Shown here: positions 7,065 through 13,639 of the stretch, one piece after another | Position numbering within the stretch: position 1 is the first letter of the stretch | Layout: each line of letters begins with the position of its first letter | Assembly: GCA_964609965.1 (NCBI GenBank) | Contig: CAZSTS010000034.1 | Coordinates: forward strand, 1-15,455 | Length of the DNA stretch: 15,455 nt | Source of the DNA: JAHJDR01 sp964609965 | GTDB lineage: Bacteria; UBA10199; JADGCS01 | Direction of reading: 5' to 3' | Translations under genes and position numbers: made by a program | Notes under the pieces: generated by a model | The model's input: only the letters and a program-made list of their open reading frames with translations | Database searches by the model: none | Told to the model about the DNA's origin: nothing

Positions 7065-7739
7065 ATGTTTAGCAATCTTTTACAACTCTGGAGAGGCAAG
7101 GATTTTTTGAACGAAGTTCTCAAAGATTTTGAAGGCATGCTCAACAATGCAGAAAACATGTTCATTCCTGTTGTTCAAAAACTTGTCCACGACCAAGACA
7201 CACCCAATCTGAAAGAAAAAATATACGCGATTGATAAAAAAATTAATGAAGAGCAAAGAAACATCAGAAAACGCGTCACAGCACACCTGGCTTTGCAGCC
7301 GCTTATCGATACGTCAACATGCCTTCTTCTCATGAGCGTTGTAAAAGATGCAGAACGTCTTGGAGATTTTTGCAAAAACCTATTTGAGGTAACAGCCTTT
7401 TTGAACAAGCCAATCGATAAAGCAAAACATAAATCCCTTTTTCACAACATAGAAAAGGACATCACAAACCTATTTCAGCAGGCTAAAATGGCTTTTATTG
7501 AATCAGATACTGACGAAGCAAAAGAGTCATGGGAACAGAAAAAAATAATTGTTAACCGCTGTGAAATAATTATAGAAAAACTGGCAAAGAGTGACCTGCC
7601 TGCAAATGAGGTTGTCTGTTTTGTTTTGATGGCAAGATATTACAAACGCATTGCCGCACATCTCACAAATATATCAACTGCTTTTATCCTGCCTTTAACA
7701 GATATAGATTATTTTGATGAAAGAATGTTGGAGGAATAA
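7065..7739 (+). CDS. PhoU-domain protein
   Basis: A 224-residue, all-helical protein with two PhoU-like three-helix repeats. The first covers about residues 15-110, with the conserved-type segment LLLMSVVKDAERLGDFCKNL. The second covers about 125-215, ending in MARYYKRIAAHLTNIS, where the E/D-R-x-G/A-D/H pattern of PhoU metal-binding helices is recognisable. A strong AAGGAGG site immediately follows the cotransporter's stop codon, so the two genes are one operon. In cotransporters with fused PhoU domains the domain is thought to modulate transport; here it may do this in trans, or link transport to PhoR signalling. The gene converges on udp with ten bases between stops. Confidence 0.82.
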   Translation: MFSNLLQLWRGKDFLNEVLKDFEGMLNNAENMFIPVVQKLVHDQDTPNLKEKIYAIDKKINEEQRNIRKRVTAHLALQPLIDTSTCLLLMSVVKDAERLGDFCKNLFEVTAFLNKPIDKAKHKSLFHNIEKDITNLFQQAKMAFIESDTDEAKESWEQKKIIVNRCEIIIEKLAKSDLPANEVVCFVLMARYYKRIAAHLTNISTAFILPLTDIDYFDERMLEE

Positions 7740-7749
7740 TCGTTATAGT

Positions 7750-8616
7750 CTATGCAATATTTGATTTAATATAATTCAACACTACCTCTTGTGCGTTATC
7801 AGAGTATTGTTCCAATTGCTCTTGTGTTGAAGTCACCTGGTCACCATTGAGGCGATTGAGAAGCGAGACACAAACAATGGCGCCACGGATCCCAGCACGC
7901 AGGCAAAAAGAGGCAAACTGAGGGGCTTCCATTTCAAAGTTGCGTACACCTTTTTCATGAATTTTTTTAATAAAGTTCATTTTTGCCTTTAGATCATAAC
8001 CAGGATACAAGGCTCCATCGAGACGTGCTTGTTCTTCATAAAAACAATCCACGCCAACGGTTTTACCAAAAACAACGTCTACGTCCCCACGAGTGTCATA
8101 CAAGGCCTGATTGAGTTTTGTATCGAGCTTTGTGGGGTGCCTTACCGTCTCGCCTAAAACAGCTAACTCATAATAAGGTTCGATGTTCCCATTCAAAGCT
8201 TCTTCGGTAATAATAACAGTGCCCCCTTCTACGCCAAGGCCACCAGACGTGCCAATACGGATAAAATCTGGATCATCACATCCTGAATAATACATGAGCT
8301 TGGTAATCTCATGCATGAGAATCGAAATTGAGGGCATGCCCATGCCGTGCGAAACCGAAACAACAGGCCCCACTTTATAAAGAGCAAACCGTTCTGTTTT
8401 TCCTATAGGCATGATGGCTTCGTCTTTGATGGGAATGCCAAGTCCTTGGGCTGCTTTCTTGGCGAAAGTATAGGCTCTTTCTGGACTCCCTCCCATGCAC
8501 ACAACCTTTGTATCGCCAAACATAGCCTTAAGATTCATACTAGAATCCAAACCAAGGTGATAGAGGTAATCGATTTCCATTTTGGCCATTTCGGGATTAA
8601 TATTTTTTATTTTCAT
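7750..8616 (-). CDS. udp: Uridine phosphorylase of the animal UPP1/UPP2 type
   Basis: A 288-residue nucleoside phosphorylase (NP-I family), which splits uridine with phosphate into uracil and ribose-1-phosphate. Recognisable motifs are MGGSPERAYTF (about 41-51), VGPVVSVSHGMGMPSISI, IRIGTSGGLG (120-128), GVRNFEMEAPQFA with the ribose-binding FEME (227-230), and CVSLLNRLNGDQ (249-260). Several of these, especially YKVGPVVSVSHGMG-PSISI and VCVSLLNRLNGDQ, recall the vertebrate enzymes UPP1/UPP2 more than E. coli Udp. That comparison is from memory. The ATG overlaps the stop of deoB (ATGA) and GGAGAG precedes it, so the two are translationally coupled. The ribose-1-phosphate it makes is the substrate of the upstream mutase. 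Confidence 0.88.
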   Translation of the reverse strand: MKIKNINPEMAKMEIDYLYHLGLDSSMNLKAMFGDTKVVCMGGSPERAYTFAKKAAQGLGIPIKDEAIMPIGKTERFALYKVGPVVSVSHGMGMPSISILMHEITKLMYYSGCDDPDFIRIGTSGGLGVEGGTVIITEEALNGNIEPYYELAVLGETVRHPTKLDTKLNQALYDTRGDVDVVFGKTVGVDCFYEEQARLDGALYPGYDLKAKMNFIKKIHEKGVRNFEMEAPQFASFCLRAGIRGAIVCVSLLNRLNGDQVTSTQEQLEQYSDNAQEVVLNYIKSNIA

Positions 8617-9842
8617 AAAAGACTCTCCGCTTGGGATTCATAATTTAAGCCTAGAAAGTTTGAAACCGTGGCAGCCACATCTGCAAATGATTTTCTCGTG
8701 CCCAAATCTCTCGATTCACGCCCTTTTTGATAGACAAGAACTGGCACATATTCGCGCGTGTGGTTAAATCCTGCAAAAGTGGGGTCACAACCATGATCAG
8801 CCGCCATGATGAGAAGATCTTCTTCTTTGAGCGAGCTTAGTAACGCTGGAATTTGTCTGTCCAGATCTTCAAGGGCCTTTCGGTATCCTTGTGGATTTCG
8901 GCGATGACCATAAAGTGTGTCGAATTCCGAAAGATTCACAAACGCTATGCCCTGCCAATCCTCTTGTTTGGCCAAAGCTGTTATTTCTTCCATGCCCTGT
9001 GTGTTTGATTTTGAAATGACTTTTTCCGTGATTCCCTCGTTGGCAAAGATATCCGCAATTTTTCCAATGCTGATGACATCGAAACCTGCGACTTTGGCAG
9101 CATCAAGCACTGTAGGTTTAAGGGGCTTGACAGAATAATCGCGGCGATGTGGTGTGCGCGTAAACGTTTGTGAGTTATCACCCACAAAAGGTCTTGCAAT
9201 CACGCGACCAATTTTGTCTTCGTACTCATTCAACATCTCTCGAGCAATTACACAGATTTCATAAAGTTTTTCTAGGCCAAAGACTTCTTCATGCGCTGCT
9301 ATCTGAAAAACTGAGTCACCACTTGTGTAGATAATTGGCTTGCCTGTTTGAAGAGATTCTTCACCAAGCTCTTTAATGATTTCGGTTCCCGACGCTGGTT
9401 GCCCCCCAATCACGCCAGGAAGATCAATGCCTTTGCTTCTAACACAAGAAACAAATTTATCTAGCATCTCTTGTGGAAGGCCTTGGGGATAAACACACAT
9501 TTGATAAGGCACCACACAACCAGCCATTTCCCAATGACCCGAAGGCGTGTCTTTGCCAACAGACATCTCTGCCATACGTCCAAAAGAAGCGAGTGGAGAG
9601 TCTATTGGTTTCCATTGAAGATTTCCTTCAGGGTGATCTTTAGAAACTAGCGTATTAGCAAGACCTAGTCTTTGAAGATAAGGCGCCTCTAGACCTCCCG
9701 TGATCTCAATTATATGATACAAAGTATTGGCCCCTACATCACCACCTGGAACTTGTGTAAATTTTTGAGCGTCAGGCATATACCCCACACCAACCGAATC
9801 AATCATGACCCAAAACACACGCTTTTTTGGCAGCTTTGACAT
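8613..9842 (-). CDS. deoB: Phosphopentomutase
   Basis: A 409-residue alkaline-phosphatase-superfamily enzyme that interconverts ribose-1-phosphate and ribose-5-phosphate. Metal ligand D15 lies in VFWVMIDSVGVG, the catalytic threonine in GKDTPSGHWEMAG (T99), and the family's cap-domain motifs TSGDSVFQIAAHE, RVIARPFVG and FTRTPHRRDYS follow. The C-terminal metal site is present in NLSEFDTLYGHRRNP and AADHGCDPTFAGFNHTREYVPVLVY. I chose the ATG at 9842, not the open-frame TTG at 9878. That TTG is better explained as part of a -35 box (TTGACT) with a -10 (AATAAG) 17 bases on, which makes the mRNA leaderless at 9842. The protein then begins MSKLPKKRVF, close to where DeoB homologues begin. It is the first gene of a two-gene salvage operon with udp. 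Confidence 0.9.
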   Translation of the reverse strand: MSKLPKKRVFWVMIDSVGVGYMPDAQKFTQVPGGDVGANTLYHIIEITGGLEAPYLQRLGLANTLVSKDHPEGNLQWKPIDSPLASFGRMAEMSVGKDTPSGHWEMAGCVVPYQMCVYPQGLPQEMLDKFVSCVRSKGIDLPGVIGGQPASGTEIIKELGEESLQTGKPIIYTSGDSVFQIAAHEEVFGLEKLYEICVIAREMLNEYEDKIGRVIARPFVGDNSQTFTRTPHRRDYSVKPLKPTVLDAAKVAGFDVISIGKIADIFANEGITEKVISKSNTQGMEEITALAKQEDWQGIAFVNLSEFDTLYGHRRNPQGYRKALEDLDRQIPALLSSLKEEDLLIMAADHGCDPTFAGFNHTREYVPVLVYQKGRESRDLGTRKSFADVAATVSNFLGLNYESQAESLL

Positions 9843-9878
9843 GACAGGTCTTATTGTTTCCTGCCCAAACAAAGTCAA
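9840..9878 (-). promoter_or_regulatory. deoB promoter, predicted leaderless
   Basis: On the minus strand TTGACT (9878-9873) and AATAAG (9855-9850) are separated by exactly 17 bases, and the ATG follows seven bases after the -10. Transcription would begin at or next to the ATG. No Shine-Dalgarno sequence lies at a workable distance from that ATG, which agrees with a leaderless message. Confidence 0.55.
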
Positions 9879-9893
9879 GATTTTCCCACGATT

Positions 9894-9978
9894 GGACCTA
9901 TGGGCCTAGGGTCCTAAGGACCTAAGAAATATTCAATAAAACCATAGGCCCAGGGGCCCACAGGCCCACAGGCCCATA
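9894..9978. repeat. GG-N-CC octamer repeat element between deoB and the deaminase gene
   Basis: Left half: GGACCTAT, GGGCCTAG, GGTCCTAA, GGACCTAA. Right half: GGCCCAGG, GGCCCACA, GGCCCACA, GGCCCATA. Every unit is 8 bp with a GG-N-CC core, and the outer units are an 8-bp inverted repeat (TATGGGCC at 9899-9906, GGCCCATA at 9971-9978). An AT-rich spacer of about 25 bases, including AATATT, separates the halves. Same architecture as the array inside tlyA at 3035-3110. It occupies most of the divergent spacer, so it may influence both promoters. Confidence 0.7.
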
Positions 9979-9981
9979 ATA

Positions 9982-10009
9982 TTGGACAAATGAAGATCTC
10001 CCCTATATA
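9982..10009 (+). promoter_or_regulatory. Possible promoter of the adenosine deaminase gene
   Basis: TGGACA (9983-9988) resembles a -35 box and TATATA (10004-10009) a -10 box, with 15 bases between them, slightly short. They lie just past the octamer repeat and 25 bases before the ATG at 10035, which has a good AAAGGAG ribosome-binding site. This promoter would serve the deaminase and possibly the P-loop gene array behind it. Confidence 0.45.
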
Positions 10010-10034
10010 CAAATCGAACTCAAAGGAGCAATAA

Positions 10035-11312
10035 ATGGCAGATAATTTACAAGGTATGGACCGACAAATTCTAAAACAGTTACCCAAAACAGATCTTCAT
10101 GTTCATCTTGATGGCTCTGTCACACCAGAAACTTATATCCAGCTCGCCAAAGAACAAAAAATCGATATTGTTGAGGTTTCAAAAAAACTTGGCATTGGCA
10201 ATCTCAAAACTGGCGATGTCAAAGAGCTTGAATCAAAAATTTTTAAAGAAAAGTATAACTCCCTAGCAGAATACCTTGTGCCTTTTGAATTCATCAATGT
10301 TGTCTTAAGATGTTACGATGGGCTCAAAAAGGCTTCTTACAATCTAGCCTGCGATAATTTTAAAGAAGGCGTTCGTTATTTTGAATGCCGCTTTGCCCCT
10401 CAGAAACACTGGGTAGCAAACTTTGATTGGATGGACATTATCAACGCGGTCAATGATGGGCTTAAACAAGCTTCTGATGAATTTAACAATAAGCCTGAAA
10501 TCAAAGCAGGCAAAGAGCCTGAATTTAAATACGGGATTATTCTCTGTGCCATGCGCATGATCAATCAGAACATGGGTGATTATTATCGATACCTGTACAA
10601 CCTCCATGTAGGAACGGATCTTCAAAACTTGGCTGCCATGGCCTCTTTCGAAACAGCAAAGCTAATCAAAATGTGCCAAGAAAAGGGCCTCCCTGTTGTA
10701 GGCTTTGATCTAGCTGGACGTGAAGATGGATTTCCTGCTGAGGTCCATCGAAAATCTTTCTTGTATTGTTATGATCATGGTTTTGGCATCACCTGTCACG
10801 CTGGTGAGGCTTACGGTCCCGAGAGCATTAAGTCCGCGGTAAAAGACTGTCATGCAAGGAGAATAGGACACGGCACACAGCTTTTTAGATTAGAATCACT
10901 TGAAAATAAAAAACACGATGACGGAACCCTCTTTACACAAGAAGAACGTGAGATCTACATTAGAGACATCGCTGAATGGTTGGCGGAGAATCGTATTGCT
11001 CTAGAGGTTTGTCTTAAGTCAAACTCACAAACACTGCCTGAGCTTCGCAACCTTACAAAGCACCCTTTTCCACACTTATTAAAATACAGATTCCGTATAG
11101 CTTTAGGAACAGACAATCGCGCTATTTCACGCGTGAGCGTGACCGATGAATATGAGCGCGTTATTAAGCTGTACCAAATCAACAAAAAGCAATTAAAGAA
11201 TCTTTGTATTGATGGCTTTAAAGCAGCCTTTTTTCCTGGAATGTACAATGAAAAACGTAAATACATTTCCACTGTGATTGATTATTCTAAGAAAATTTTA
11301 GAGAAAATTTAA
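10035..11312 (+). CDS. Adenosine deaminase family protein
   Basis: A 425-residue metal-dependent amidohydrolase, most likely converting adenosine to inosine. The zinc site is complete: H22 and H24 in LPKTDLHVHLDGS, H255 with catalytic E258 in CHAGE, H279 in RIGHG, and D360 in GTDNR. GFDLAGREDGFP and LEVCLKSNSQT are also family motifs. The residue after the zinc ligand is Asn361 where vertebrate enzymes have Asp; I recall TDNR in some bacterial adenosine deaminases, so this alone does not argue for loss of activity. The length exceeds the usual 330-360 residues, with extra sequence around 155-175 and 290-305, so another aminopurine nucleoside may be the substrate. AAAGGAG precedes the ATG. The first P-loop paralogue starts 20 bases after its stop, so they look co-transcribed. 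Confidence 0.82.
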   Translation: MADNLQGMDRQILKQLPKTDLHVHLDGSVTPETYIQLAKEQKIDIVEVSKKLGIGNLKTGDVKELESKIFKEKYNSLAEYLVPFEFINVVLRCYDGLKKASYNLACDNFKEGVRYFECRFAPQKHWVANFDWMDIINAVNDGLKQASDEFNNKPEIKAGKEPEFKYGIILCAMRMINQNMGDYYRYLYNLHVGTDLQNLAAMASFETAKLIKMCQEKGLPVVGFDLAGREDGFPAEVHRKSFLYCYDHGFGITCHAGEAYGPESIKSAVKDCHARRIGHGTQLFRLESLENKKHDDGTLFTQEEREIYIRDIAEWLAENRIALEVCLKSNSQTLPELRNLTKHPFPHLLKYRFRIALGTDNRAISRVSVTDEYERVIKLYQINKKQLKNLCIDGFKAAFFPGMYNEKRKYISTVIDYSKKILEKI

Positions 11313-11332
11313 CCTAAGAAAGACAAAACAAA

Positions 11333-12067
11333 ATGAGCAACAACACTTTCGATATCATTATTCTCACTGGCCGTGCTGGCGCTGGCAAATCGGAATTTAT
11401 AGACTTTCTTAAAAAAGTCCCCCTAGAAGATCGTATACAAAAATATCACTTAGGAGATTTTGACGAACTCGACGACTTTGTTTGGGTTTGGAATATGGGC
11501 GTTGACGATGACATTTGGGAATCTCTGGGTCAAGGCCGTTACCACACGGTAAATGTTGGTCATGGCTACACAGAGACCCATGACAAGACATTGATTTATA
11601 CGGACTTCATGTCCAAAAAAATTAATCACGAACTTGTTTCTCATTATCTAAACAAAGAAGATTATTTTGAGAACAAAACTCTTTTTGTTGAATTTGCTCG
11701 TGGCGGCAAAGAAGGGTTTAAAAAAACTTTCGAACATTTTGATGAGAGCGTCCTCAAAAGAGCTGCTATTTTCTTTATCGATAACACAGCAGAAGAAAGC
11801 GAGCGGCGCAATCAAGCGCGTTACGATGCTCAATCCACACGTTCGATCCTGGCCCACAAAACACCAGACAGTGTTATGAAGTTTTATAGAACCAATGATT
11901 GGAAAGAACTGACTAAAGGTGATATTTCTGGCTACCTTAATGTCAAAGGGGTGAATGTCCCTTATATTTCCGCCTGGAATATACCTGAACTTGACGATCA
12001 CAAATTAATTGAAGAACGATTTGCCCCTCACGTGATAAAACTGTGGGAACTTTACAATAATCGCTAG
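11333..12067 (+). CDS. P-loop NTPase/kinase-like paralogue 1 of 4
   Basis: A 244-residue soluble protein of a family I do not recognise. Walker A G13-RAGA-GKS20 follows a hydrophobic strand and is directly followed by E21-FIDFL. Downstream blocks shared with the next three genes are: FDELDDF (about 42-48); a WESLG segment; a strand ending in an acid, TLFVEFARGG; AAIFFIDNT; an Arg-rich helix ESERRNQARY; SILAHKTP; NDWKELT; and GYLNVKGVNVPYISAWNIPE. The order (P-loop, acidic strand end with Arg, Arg-rich lid-like helix) recalls P-loop kinases, not AAA+ or ABC ATPases. No membrane segment or signal peptide is present. It starts 20 bases after the deaminase gene with only a weak AAGAAAG site, so coupling to the upstream gene is likely. 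Closest to paralogue 2 by eye. Confidence 0.75.
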   Translation: MSNNTFDIIILTGRAGAGKSEFIDFLKKVPLEDRIQKYHLGDFDELDDFVWVWNMGVDDDIWESLGQGRYHTVNVGHGYTETHDKTLIYTDFMSKKINHELVSHYLNKEDYFENKTLFVEFARGGKEGFKKTFEHFDESVLKRAAIFFIDNTAEESERRNQARYDAQSTRSILAHKTPDSVMKFYRTNDWKELTKGDISGYLNVKGVNVPYISAWNIPELDDHKLIEERFAPHVIKLWELYNNR

Positions 12068-12077
12068 TGCTGAGTGA

Positions 12078-12101
12078 CAAATTAACTTATTAGTTAATTT
12101 G
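12078..12101. promoter_or_regulatory. AT-rich inverted repeat between paralogues 1 and 2
   Basis: A perfect 10-bp inverted repeat, CAAATTAACT, four-base loop TATT, AGTTAATTTG, in the 64-base gap between the first two array genes. It has no following T-run, so it is a poor terminator. A partial echo, CTAATTTG, lies just before the GAGGAG ribosome-binding site of paralogue 2. It could be an operator or an mRNA processing or stability stem. Confidence 0.45.
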
Positions 12102-12131
12102 GAATCGAAGTACTAATTTGAGGAGTTTTAC

Positions 12132-12869
12132 ATGACAAAACTATCTTTTGACAACCTCATGCTCATTGGCCGTGCCGCAGCAGGAAAATCAGAGCTCATT
12201 GATTTCCTCAAAAAAATCCCAAAAGAAGAACGCATCCAAAAATACCACATTGGTGCTTTTGAAGAAATGGATGACTTTCCTTGGCTATATCAAATGTGGA
12301 AAGATGAGGACATTTGGGAAAAACTCGGCCGCCCTCGCAAGCTCGCGAAAAAAAGAGACAATGTTTATCTCACAGAGGATTATTTGATTTATGATTTCAC
12401 CATTTTTAAATTTAACGAAGAGATTGAAAAGAAGATAAATGAAAATCCTACATTTTATGAAAAGAATACTCTTTTTGTTGAATATGCCAGAGGAAGAGAA
12501 GACGCCTACAAAAGAGCGCTTGGTTATTTTGACAGAAAAGTCCTCGAGAAAACTGCCATCTTTTACCTCGACAACACGTTCGAAGAAAGCATGCGCCGCA
12601 ACACCATCCGAGCAACAGACAAAGACACCCAACAAACCATCCTTAATCACCGCACGCCTTTGGAGGTCATGGAATATTTTTACAAAATAAATGACTGGCA
12701 TGAGCTTACCGACAAAAAACCGCATGGCTATCTTGATGTTCAGGGAATTAAAGTTCCCTTTGTGACTGTTTGGAACATGCCCGAAACTCTTGATTTTAAA
12801 CTTTTGGAAAAACGCTATGGACCAGCACTAACCCAGTTATGGAGTTTATATGACAACAAATCACTTTGA
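12132..12869 (+). CDS. P-loop NTPase/kinase-like paralogue 2 of 4
   Basis: A 245-residue relative of the preceding protein, and the most like it: the stretch after Walker A (G13-RAAA-GKS20) reads ELIDFLKKIPKEERIQKYHIGAF against EFIDFLKKVPLEDRIQKYH in paralogue 1. Other shared blocks are FEEMDDF, IWEKLG, TLFVEYARG, AIFYLDNTFEES-MRRN, ILNHRTP, INDWHELT and GYLDVQGIKVPFVTVWNMPE. It differs in that the third residue of the usual RN-x-ARY block is changed (RNTIRA), so the lid-like helix keeps the double Arg but not the following Tyr. A strong TTTGAGGAG site precedes the ATG. Its last 20 bases overlap the start of paralogue 3, whose ribosome-binding site lies inside this gene. Function unknown. Confidence 0.75.
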   Translation: MTKLSFDNLMLIGRAAAGKSELIDFLKKIPKEERIQKYHIGAFEEMDDFPWLYQMWKDEDIWEKLGRPRKLAKKRDNVYLTEDYLIYDFTIFKFNEEIEKKINENPTFYEKNTLFVEYARGREDAYKRALGYFDRKVLEKTAIFYLDNTFEESMRRNTIRATDKDTQQTILNHRTPLEVMEYFYKINDWHELTDKKPHGYLDVQGIKVPFVTVWNMPETLDFKLLEKRYGPALTQLWSLYDNKSL

Positions 12870-13593
12870 AATCCTTTTTGTCTTTGGCCGTCCTGCAGCC
12901 GGTAAATCAGAACTTTTTGATTATCTAGGCAAGCTAGATGATGAAGATCGTCGATCACGTCTTCATATTGCCCCTTTTGAGTCTATTGACGACTGGTTTG
13001 TTCTGGCTGACAAATTTCGTGAAGACAAATTATGGGAAAAGCTTACTGGAAAACGCAAATACAGCAAACTCGAGAACAACGTAGAAGTTGTGACTGATAT
13101 GCAGCTTTATGATTATGCTATTCTTTGTTTAAATGAACTAGCTCTTGAAAAATCAGAAAAAAATCCCGGTTTTTACAAAGAAAAATCTTTGCTCATTGAA
13201 TTTTCACGTGGTGGCGAAAAAAATTATGCGCACACTTTATCTTTTGTTGACCCTGCGGTCCTCAAAAGAGCTGCCATCATTTATGTGAAGGCTGACTTTG
13301 AAAAAAGCTGGGAACGAAACGTTGCCCGTTTTGAAGAAAAGAAAAAGTACAGCAGCTTGGCGCACATGATCCCTAGGTCGCAATTGGAACGTCTCTATTT
13401 ACATGATGATTGGCCACAGCTCACAGAAGACAAAGAGTCTGGTTTAATCTCAATTAATGGCGCTGAAATTCCTTTTGTAACCATGGACAATAACGACACA
13501 CCACTGGCTGACCTAAGAAATCCAGCTGTGATGGGTCCAAAATATGAGAGAGCGCTTCAGCTTCTCATTAAAGAATATCAATCAAGGGTATAG
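12850..13593 (+). CDS. P-loop NTPase/kinase-like paralogue 3 of 4
   Basis: A 247-residue member of the array. Walker A is G13-RPAA-GKS20, with Pro after Arg as in paralogue 4. Family blocks are FESIDDWF, LWEKLTG, LLIEFSRGG, AAIIYVKADFEKSWERNVARF, a Lys-rich EEKKKYSSLAHMIP, HDDWPQLT and GLISINGAEIPFVTMDNND. The ending PFVTMDN, in place of the WN-x-PE of paralogues 1 and 2, and the KKK before S-x-LAH group it with paralogue 4. Translation start at 12850 is supported by GGAG five bases upstream, inside the end of paralogue 2, so the two proteins are probably made in a coupled fashion. It has no membrane helices. The function is unknown; substrate differences from the first pair may lie in the diverged C-terminal segment. 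Confidence 0.75.
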   Translation: MTTNHFEILFVFGRPAAGKSELFDYLGKLDDEDRRSRLHIAPFESIDDWFVLADKFREDKLWEKLTGKRKYSKLENNVEVVTDMQLYDYAILCLNELALEKSEKNPGFYKEKSLLIEFSRGGEKNYAHTLSFVDPAVLKRAAIIYVKADFEKSWERNVARFEEKKKYSSLAHMIPRSQLERLYLHDDWPQLTEDKESGLISINGAEIPFVTMDNNDTPLADLRNPAVMGPKYERALQLLIKEYQSRV

Positions 13594-13639
13594 GAATTAA
13601 TTTTTCGAACATACTATTCTATTTAAGAAAGGTTTTTTT

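Noticed and set aside
7736..7760. Bidirectional terminator between the phoU-like gene and udp
   Set aside because: Only ten bases separate the stop codons and no GC-rich stem with a T-run is visible.
9843..9878. TTG start codon extending deoB by 12 residues
   Set aside because: The TTG forms the first bases of a TTGACT -35 box with a 17-base spacer to a -10, and the added residues do not resemble DeoB N-termini. The ATG at 9842 is preferred.
9894..9978. CRISPR array
   Set aside because: The units are only 8 bp, contiguous and without unique spacers.
11112..11117. Asp-to-Asn change after the zinc ligand in the adenosine deaminase (TDNR instead of TDDP) as a sign of lost activity
   Set aside because: I recall TDNR in some bacterial adenosine deaminases, and all other catalytic and zinc residues are present, so it is noted only in the feature entry.
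12285..12725. 146-codon open frame antisense to paralogue 2
   Set aside because: It lies wholly opposite a motif-bearing gene, has no ribosome-binding site or family resemblance, and long antisense frames are common opposite AT-rich genes.
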